DNA of 64,000 bases from an uncultured Bacteroides sp. (lineage in GTDB: Bacteria > Bacteroidota > Bacteroidia > Bacteroidales > Bacteroidaceae). Below, one piece after another: positions 59,816 to 64,000 of this stretch. Location: contig NZ_OY781099.1 in the NCBI RefSeq assembly GCF_963676325.1, forward strand, positions 2,170,001 through 2,234,000. The letters are read 5' to 3'. The position numbers and the translations under genes are program-made. The stretch's first letter is position 1, and every line of letters starts with the position of its first letter. Below the pieces are notes generated by a model. That model worked only from the letters and a program-made list of their open reading frames with translations. It had not been told where the DNA came from and made no database searches.

Positions 59816-61134
59816 TCTGCTTCCTCAATCTTCATCTTCATGCCCTTTATCTTTTCCCCTTGAATCAGGTTAAGAGTCTGGTTCAGCTTTGAACGTCGGA
59901 TAGCAACAAAGGCAAAATGCTCTTTTACATCTATCTGACCAACGTCCTCTTTTGCAAGTTTTCCTTTTTTATAAAGAAATCCAACGATATCAATCTTGTT
60001 CACTTTATCCTTTTTCCCTTTACCTATATATAAGGTAACCCAAAGTGACTGGGCCGGACGAGCTGTTTTTGCCGGCAGATTAAAGATTTCTGGTTCTTCT
60101 GTTACGTATATCGGCAGACTTTCGTCTTCATTGAGAATGATGTACGAGGTTCCTTCTGCATCCCAACGGGCTGTTCGTCCGTTACGATGGGTAAACGCAT
60201 CTTCATTGATAGGTATATGATAGTGGATGATATTCTCAATTTCAGGAATATCCAACCCACGGGAAGCCAGGTCTGTTGAGACAAACACGTGGCAACTGCC
60301 GTTGCGGAACTTATATAAGGCGCGTTCACGGTCGGGCTGTTCCATTCCTCCATGAAAATATTCGTTATACAGCCCTTTCGAGGCCAGATAATCGCTAACA
60401 CGCTCCACTGCATCACGATGATTACAGAAAACAATTGTTGAACTACTGCCCATCGTGCAAAGCAGACGGAAAAGAGTTTCCAGCTTATCCTTATCCGGCG
60501 AGAGTACTTTCATCAGTTTCAGACGAACAGAATCTTCTTCCGGTACCAGGAAATCAAGTTTTAAGGTTTCATTCAGGCCTGTAAAGTCAGGAATTTCTTC
60601 AGCATCTGTAGCAGATAGAAGAATACGTTTCTTTAATCCCGGCAGTTGGGCAATAATGTCCGACATTTCGTCCTGAAAACCATACTCCAAAGACTTATCG
60701 AATTCATCGATTACCAATGTGTGGATGGTATCGGGAATAAAATTTCCTTTTCCTAAATGGTCGTTGATACGTCCGGGAGTACCTATTATAATTGCAGGAT
60801 GATTGCCCAGAATGCTCTTCTTTTCATCAGATATAGGGTGACCTCCATAGCAGCAGCAAGTTTTAAATCCGGTGTTCATTGCTTTGAAAACCGATTCAAT
60901 CTGCAATGCCAGTTCGCGTGATGGAACCAGCACCAAGCTCTGAATTGTATTCTCTTCTGGTTTAAGTTCTTGTAGCAAAGGAAGCAAAAAAGCCAATGTC
61001 TTGCCCGATCCTGTTGGAGAGAGCAAAACAACATCCTTCCCCTGACCGTTAGCCCTCAAGGAGGCTTCCTGCATAGGGTTCAGTTTTTCTATCTTTAAGC
61101 TCTTAAGAGCCTGTTCTATTTGTTCTTGTTTCAT
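59812..61134 (-). CDS. DEAD-box RNA helicase, DbpA-like
   Basis: 440 residues from the ATG at 61134 (an ATG two codons earlier is possible). Q-motif KIEKLNPMQEASL, Walker A LSPTGSGKT, PSRELALQ, GTPGRINDH, VIDEFDKSLE (DEFD in place of DEAD), SATDAEEI, and C-terminal helicase motifs FVSTDLASRGLDIP and HRNGRTARWD. The last 75 residues (VTLYIGKGKKDKVNKIDIVGFLYKKG) form a DbpA-type RNA-binding domain that recognises 23S rRNA in studied members. Likely acts in ribosome assembly. Confidence 0.92.
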   Translation of the reverse strand: MKQEQIEQALKSLKIEKLNPMQEASLRANGQGKDVVLLSPTGSGKTLAFLLPLLQELKPEENTIQSLVLVPSRELALQIESVFKAMNTGFKTCCCYGGHPISDEKKSILGNHPAIIIGTPGRINDHLGKGNFIPDTIHTLVIDEFDKSLEYGFQDEMSDIIAQLPGLKKRILLSATDAEEIPDFTGLNETLKLDFLVPEEDSVRLKLMKVLSPDKDKLETLFRLLCTMGSSSTIVFCNHRDAVERVSDYLASKGLYNEYFHGGMEQPDRERALYKFRNGSCHVFVSTDLASRGLDIPEIENIIHYHIPINEDAFTHRNGRTARWDAEGTSYIILNEDESLPIYVTEEPEIFNLPAKTARPAQSLWVTLYIGKGKKDKVNKIDIVGFLYKKGKLAKEDVGQIDVKEHFAFVAIRRSKLNQTLNLIQGEKIKGMKMKIEEAD

Positions 61135-61144
61135 ATTCATGCTG

Positions 61145-61152
61145 CAAAAATA
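61145..61152 (-). promoter_or_regulatory. -7 promoter box immediately before the DbpA-like gene
   Basis: Minus-strand TATTTTTG ends four bases before the ATG at 61140, so the message may be leaderless, or start between the two ATGs with translation from 61134. Confidence 0.5.
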
Positions 61153-61250
61153 CGCTAAATATTAAAAAGAAGAGGTATACACATTCATAAAACACTATAA
61201 CAGAAGAGATATTCCCTGAAAATAGACTCAAAATAGCAGATATAATCAGG

Positions 61251-62444
61251 TTAGCGCTTACGCCTTTGCAGCTCATATTTATAAATCATCCGGCCTAGCC
61301 TGGCCATAAATGGCTGACCAATATCCTTATAATGATAGTTTGCAGGAGTAATATCCCCGTCACACGTATTGATTACGGCCGAAATCATAAATTCCACTCC
61401 TGTTTTTGGATTCACAAAATAAGCTACATCAGCCAATGTTCCGTGAGACTCTCCCACCATATTGTGGATCTCTAATCCCGGAAGATTAGCAACTTTAGAA
61501 TTTTTCCCGTAATAAAGATACTTCTTCAGATGTACCGGATATTTGCGATGCTTCTTTTTAAAAGCAGGAAACTCGCTTTTATTGGGAGCCATTGCCGTGT
61601 ATTTATACAGCAACCTGTAATCCTCCTCAGTCAGATTGAATGGCATCTTCCCAGGCGCAGCTTTTCTGAAGAAAGTGAAAAGAATCATATCGTTTATGTC
61701 CTGCAAAGATATCCGGTTAAAACGCGAATAATCTTTTCCTCCCTTTACAATAGTTCCTAAAGGATTAGCAAGCTGAGCGGGATTTGTAGCCATTGGCTGC
61801 TCATAAACAGCCACACCTTTCTTATTATATAAACGAATTGCAGGAGTTGTCCGGCTTTGCTCCACAGAGCAATTATCAAATCTCAGCATAACTCTGACAG
61901 AGTCATACCCAACTTCCGCCAGGCGCTTATTGATATACTCTTGTCCCAGAAAATCATACATCCGGTTATAGGCATCGTTATCACTCACCAGAATCATCTC
62001 TTTAATATAATTTGCCAGTCGTGGAGTTTTGTCCCGCGCCAAACGGTCAATGGAAATACGCGGAGAGCAATCTGAATTCTCAAAATAGCCAACCTTATTA
62101 TATAGAGTTACGCCAAAGGCCGGTTTTAAATTATTAATCTTCTCCATCCCCAGCAATATTAATGGCCATTTTACCAGACTGGCAGGATTAAAATACTTTT
62201 TATTATCCAGCTGATAGTCGTATTGAGTAAAATGAGGAGCGTTTAATTTATCACGTTCTATCTGAGTATAGATAATCTGAACCTCATATTTTCCGGCATT
62301 ATCAAGATAAGGCCTGAAAAACAAATCCTTCTCCATCAGATCATTCAATAGAGCCGGATTGCCTTTCCCGCTAGTTTGAGCCAGACACCCTACAACAGAG
62401 AGAAATGATACGGACAAAGCAACTAAAATCTTGATTCTTAGCAT
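61251..62444 (-). CDS. Beta-lactamase-fold serine hydrolase, predicted lipoprotein
   Basis: 397 residues. Leader MLRIKILVALSVSFLSVVGC with Cys20 in a lipobox. The SxxK motif is Ser89-Leu-Val-Lys92 (NPASLVKWPL), and an SDN triad follows (ILVSDNDAYNRMY). The third motif (KTG in true enzymes) is replaced by HGT in GESHGTLADVAYF. This matches the beta-lactamase2/class A-like family of Bacteroidota, of unknown substrate; hydrolysis of beta-lactams is not implied. Monocistronic, with TAGCTTTG promoter at 62466-62473. Confidence 0.85.
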   Translation of the reverse strand: MLRIKILVALSVSFLSVVGCLAQTSGKGNPALLNDLMEKDLFFRPYLDNAGKYEVQIIYTQIERDKLNAPHFTQYDYQLDNKKYFNPASLVKWPLILLGMEKINNLKPAFGVTLYNKVGYFENSDCSPRISIDRLARDKTPRLANYIKEMILVSDNDAYNRMYDFLGQEYINKRLAEVGYDSVRVMLRFDNCSVEQSRTTPAIRLYNKKGVAVYEQPMATNPAQLANPLGTIVKGGKDYSRFNRISLQDINDMILFTFFRKAAPGKMPFNLTEEDYRLLYKYTAMAPNKSEFPAFKKKHRKYPVHLKKYLYYGKNSKVANLPGLEIHNMVGESHGTLADVAYFVNPKTGVEFMISAVINTCDGDITPANYHYKDIGQPFMARLGRMIYKYELQRRKR

Positions 62445-62465
62445 AATTCACACCTATTTTGGTTG

Positions 62466-62473
62466 CAAAGCTA
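62466..62473 (-). promoter_or_regulatory. -7 promoter box of the serine hydrolase gene
   Basis: Minus-strand TAGCTTTG, 21 bp upstream of the ATG at 62444. Confidence 0.6.
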
Positions 62474-62548
62474 AGGAATTATTGGAGAAATTATTTATCT
62501 GAAAACACATTTTATACAATAAGTCTTTCATTTTGTGGCTAGAATTTA

Positions 62549-62556
62549 TACCTTTG
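62549..62556 (+). promoter_or_regulatory. Promoter of prs
   Basis: TACCTTTG with TTTTG at 62531-62535 at the expected -33 distance, 35 bp upstream of the prs start. Confidence 0.65.
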
Positions 62557-62591
62557 CAGGCAAATTAATATAAAGGTAATTCAATTACAAA

Positions 62592-63530
62592 ATGAGCGAA
62601 AAAGCACCTTTTATGGTATTTTCTGGCACAAACTCCAGATACCTAGCAGAGAAAATTTGCGAAAGCCTTGGCTGCCCTCTGGGAAATATGAACATCACCC
62701 ACTTTGCCGACGGGGAGTTTGCCGTATCTTATGAAGAATCTATTAGAGGTTCGCATGTCTTTTTAGTCCAATCTACCTTCCCCAACTCAGACAACTTAAT
62801 GGAACTGTTACTTATGGTTGACGCAGCAAAACGTGCATCAGCTAAAAGTATCGTAGCAGTTATTCCTTACTTCGGATGGGCTCGCCAGGATAGAAAAGAT
62901 AAACCACGTGTAGCAATCGGAGCTAAATTAGTAGCCGACTTGTTAGCGGTTGCTGGCATTGACCGTTTAATTACAATGGATTTGCATGCAGATCAGATTC
63001 AGGGTTTCTTTAATGTACCAGTAGATCACTTGTATGCATCAGCAGTTTTCTTACCATACATTGAATCTTTAGATCTGGATAATTTAGTAATTGCAACTCC
63101 AGACGTTGGTGGTTCTAAGAGAGCCAGTACTTATTCTAAATATTTAGGTGTTCCACTGGTTCTTTGCAACAAGTCTCGTATTAAAGCTAATGAAGTTGCA
63201 TCAATGCAGATTATCGGAGATGTTAAAGGTAAGAATGTAATTCTTATTGATGATATTGTAGACACAGCCGGTACTATTACCAAAGCTGCTGATATTATGT
63301 TGGAGGCCGGAGCAGTTTCTGTTCGTGCTATTGCCAGCCACTGTGTAATGTCTTGTCCTGCTACAGAACGCGTAGAGCAATCAAGTCTTACTGAAATGAT
63401 TTTCACAAATAGCATTCCATATTCTAAAGGAGGTGTAAAAGTAAAACAAATATCTATTGCAGATTTGTTTGCAACTACTATCCGTAGAGTATACAACAAC
63501 GAATCAATCAGTTCACAATATATTATCTGA
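62592..63530 (+). CDS. prs: Ribose-phosphate pyrophosphokinase
   Basis: 312 residues. Makes PRPP from ribose-5-phosphate and ATP. Motifs: FSGTNSRYLAEKI, HFADGEFAVSYEES, VFLVQSTFPNSDNLMELLLMVDAAKRASA, VIPYFGWARQDRKDKPR, LHADQIQGFFNVPVDHL, and the PRPP-binding loop VILIDDIVDTAGTI. Length is standard for the family. It has a full Bacteroides promoter upstream and a strong terminator downstream, so it is a single-gene unit. Confidence 0.97.
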   Translation: MSEKAPFMVFSGTNSRYLAEKICESLGCPLGNMNITHFADGEFAVSYEESIRGSHVFLVQSTFPNSDNLMELLLMVDAAKRASAKSIVAVIPYFGWARQDRKDKPRVAIGAKLVADLLAVAGIDRLITMDLHADQIQGFFNVPVDHLYASAVFLPYIESLDLDNLVIATPDVGGSKRASTYSKYLGVPLVLCNKSRIKANEVASMQIIGDVKGKNVILIDDIVDTAGTITKAADIMLEAGAVSVRAIASHCVMSCPATERVEQSSLTEMIFTNSIPYSKGGVKVKQISIADLFATTIRRVYNNESISSQYII

Positions 63531-63551
63531 TAATATAAAAAGATACAAACT

Positions 63552-63600
63552 AAAATGCCGATGCAGAGATTATTAAAATCAACGCATCGGCATTTTTTAT
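63552..63600 (+). terminator. Rho-independent terminator of prs
   Basis: Perfect 13-bp stem AAAATGCCGATGC (63552-63564) with GCATCGGCATTTT (63584-63596), followed by TTAT and a further T-run. It may also serve the opposing MORN gene. Confidence 0.88.
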
Positions 63601-63623
63601 TCTTAAGAAATGTGAGAAGAATA

Positions 63624-63998
63624 TTATTTCTTCTCTACATTATCAATTACGCCAAACTTATAAGAACCACGTCTTAGTATATTTCCATCTTTGTCAAACT
63701 CAACAAAAGGTCCGTCTTTCTTTCCTTGTCTGAAAAATCCTTCGAAACGATTGCCATCTTTATCTTCCTGAATTCCGGAGCCTTCTTCCCTTCCGTTCAC
63801 AAAACCACCCTTGTATTTGGTTCCGTCTTTTAGAATAAGCACACCCTGACCGTGGTAAATATTGCTTTTCCAGTCGCCTTCATAGCGATCTCCATTAGCC
63901 CAAGTATAGGTTCCTCGTCCATTTCTCTGATTATTTAGCCACTGACCGGTGTATACAGCTCCATTCTTCCAGGTAAAAGTTCCTTGTCCGTGTTGCAT
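63624..63998 (-). CDS. MORN-repeat protein, 5' end cut by the window
   Basis: At least 124 residues. MORN repeats are visible at once: GQGTFTWKNGAVYTGQWLNNQRNG, RGTYTWANGDRYEGDWKSNIYHG, QGVLILKDGTKYKGGFVNGREEG, then KDGNRFEGFFRQGKKDG. The Met at 63998 lies inside a repeat and two bases from the window edge, so the true start is almost certainly beyond 64000. MORN proteins bind membranes or act as surface structural repeats; function here unknown. Confidence 0.8.
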   Translation of the reverse strand: MQHGQGTFTWKNGAVYTGQWLNNQRNGRGTYTWANGDRYEGDWKSNIYHGQGVLILKDGTKYKGGFVNGREEGSGIQEDKDGNRFEGFFRQGKKDGPFVEFDKDGNILRRGSYKFGVIDNVEKK

Positions 63999-64000
63999 GC

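Noticed and set aside
1..64000. tRNA or rRNA genes
   Set aside because: No cloverleaf with a GTTCRAnnC T-loop and acceptor pairing, and no rRNA-like conserved stretch, was recognised in the intergenic regions by eye.

Overview
This window looks like a chromosomal segment of a Bacteroides-type bacterium (phylum Bacteroidota). The evidence is: about fourteen copies of the Bacteroides -7 promoter box TAnnTTTG a short distance upstream of genes on both strands; very few Shine-Dalgarno sequences; AT-rich intergenic DNA; and family content typical of the phylum (Bacteroidota RpoZ, BamD, DUF4293, DUF3078, DUF4248, BspA-type LRR, CHU_C domain, FucP-type symporter, SerC/SerA with DUF1015).

Layout. 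0.1-5.9 kb: a minus-strand run with a glycogen branching enzyme operon (DUF2461, YhcH, GlgB), an inositol-monophosphatase-family gene and a DUF3078 protein. 6.1-9.6 kb: pyrG and yidC, closed by a rho-independent terminator. 9.6-11.5 kb: a complete group IIC intron with its reverse transcriptase/maturase, sitting four bases after the T-tract of the yidC terminator. 11.6-17.3 kb: envelope and secreted proteins (S9 peptidase, polysaccharide deacetylase, repeat-rich DUF6600 lipoprotein, DUF3108/TapB-like protein). 17.4-31.7 kb: an accessory region with poorly characterised genes (DUF1016/YhcG nuclease-like, DKNYY lipoprotein, AlbA_2/Schlafen-like ATP-binding regulator, XRE regulator). It contains a module of replication-like and cell-wall genes: DUF4248-like, DnaD-like primosomal protein, second DnaB helicase, DUF4248, HU-like protein, coiled-coil protein, amidase. 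A BspA-like LRR lipoprotein gene interrupts the module and is bracketed by two copies of the dnaB 3' end.

31.8-48.1 kb: core genes. These are an operon of CHU_C protein, uvrA, ybaK, FKBP and peptide transporter; then a LysM/receptor protein with an outer-membrane beta-barrel protein; bamD-rpoZ and DUF4293; ACT-domain protein and phenylacetate-CoA ligase; uvrB; nitroreductase. 48.2-53.7 kb: a sugar-oxidation locus (aldo/keto reductase, amidohydrolase, FucP-type symporter, zinc alcohol dehydrogenase) divergent from a LacI regulator, with a perfect 16-bp palindrome between the two promoters. 53.9-64 kb: flavin reductase, YigZ, the serC-serA-DUF1015 operon, a holin-like membrane protein, DbpA-like helicase, beta-lactamase-fold lipoprotein, prs, and a MORN-repeat gene cut by the window end.

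The most unusual signals are outside genes. Three intergenic loci (11.6, 45.2 and 59.7 kb) carry arrays in which a TGyrCA palindrome recurs every 22 bp exactly. The 45.2 and 59.7 kb arrays share modules and a conserved 3' tail, as if they were copies of one mobile or amplified element. The accessory module also has iteron-like 21/22-bp direct repeats, a perfect 24-bp-arm foldback and a candidate small RNA. No tRNA, rRNA or CRISPR array was recognised. All assignments come from reading the sequence; no database search was run.
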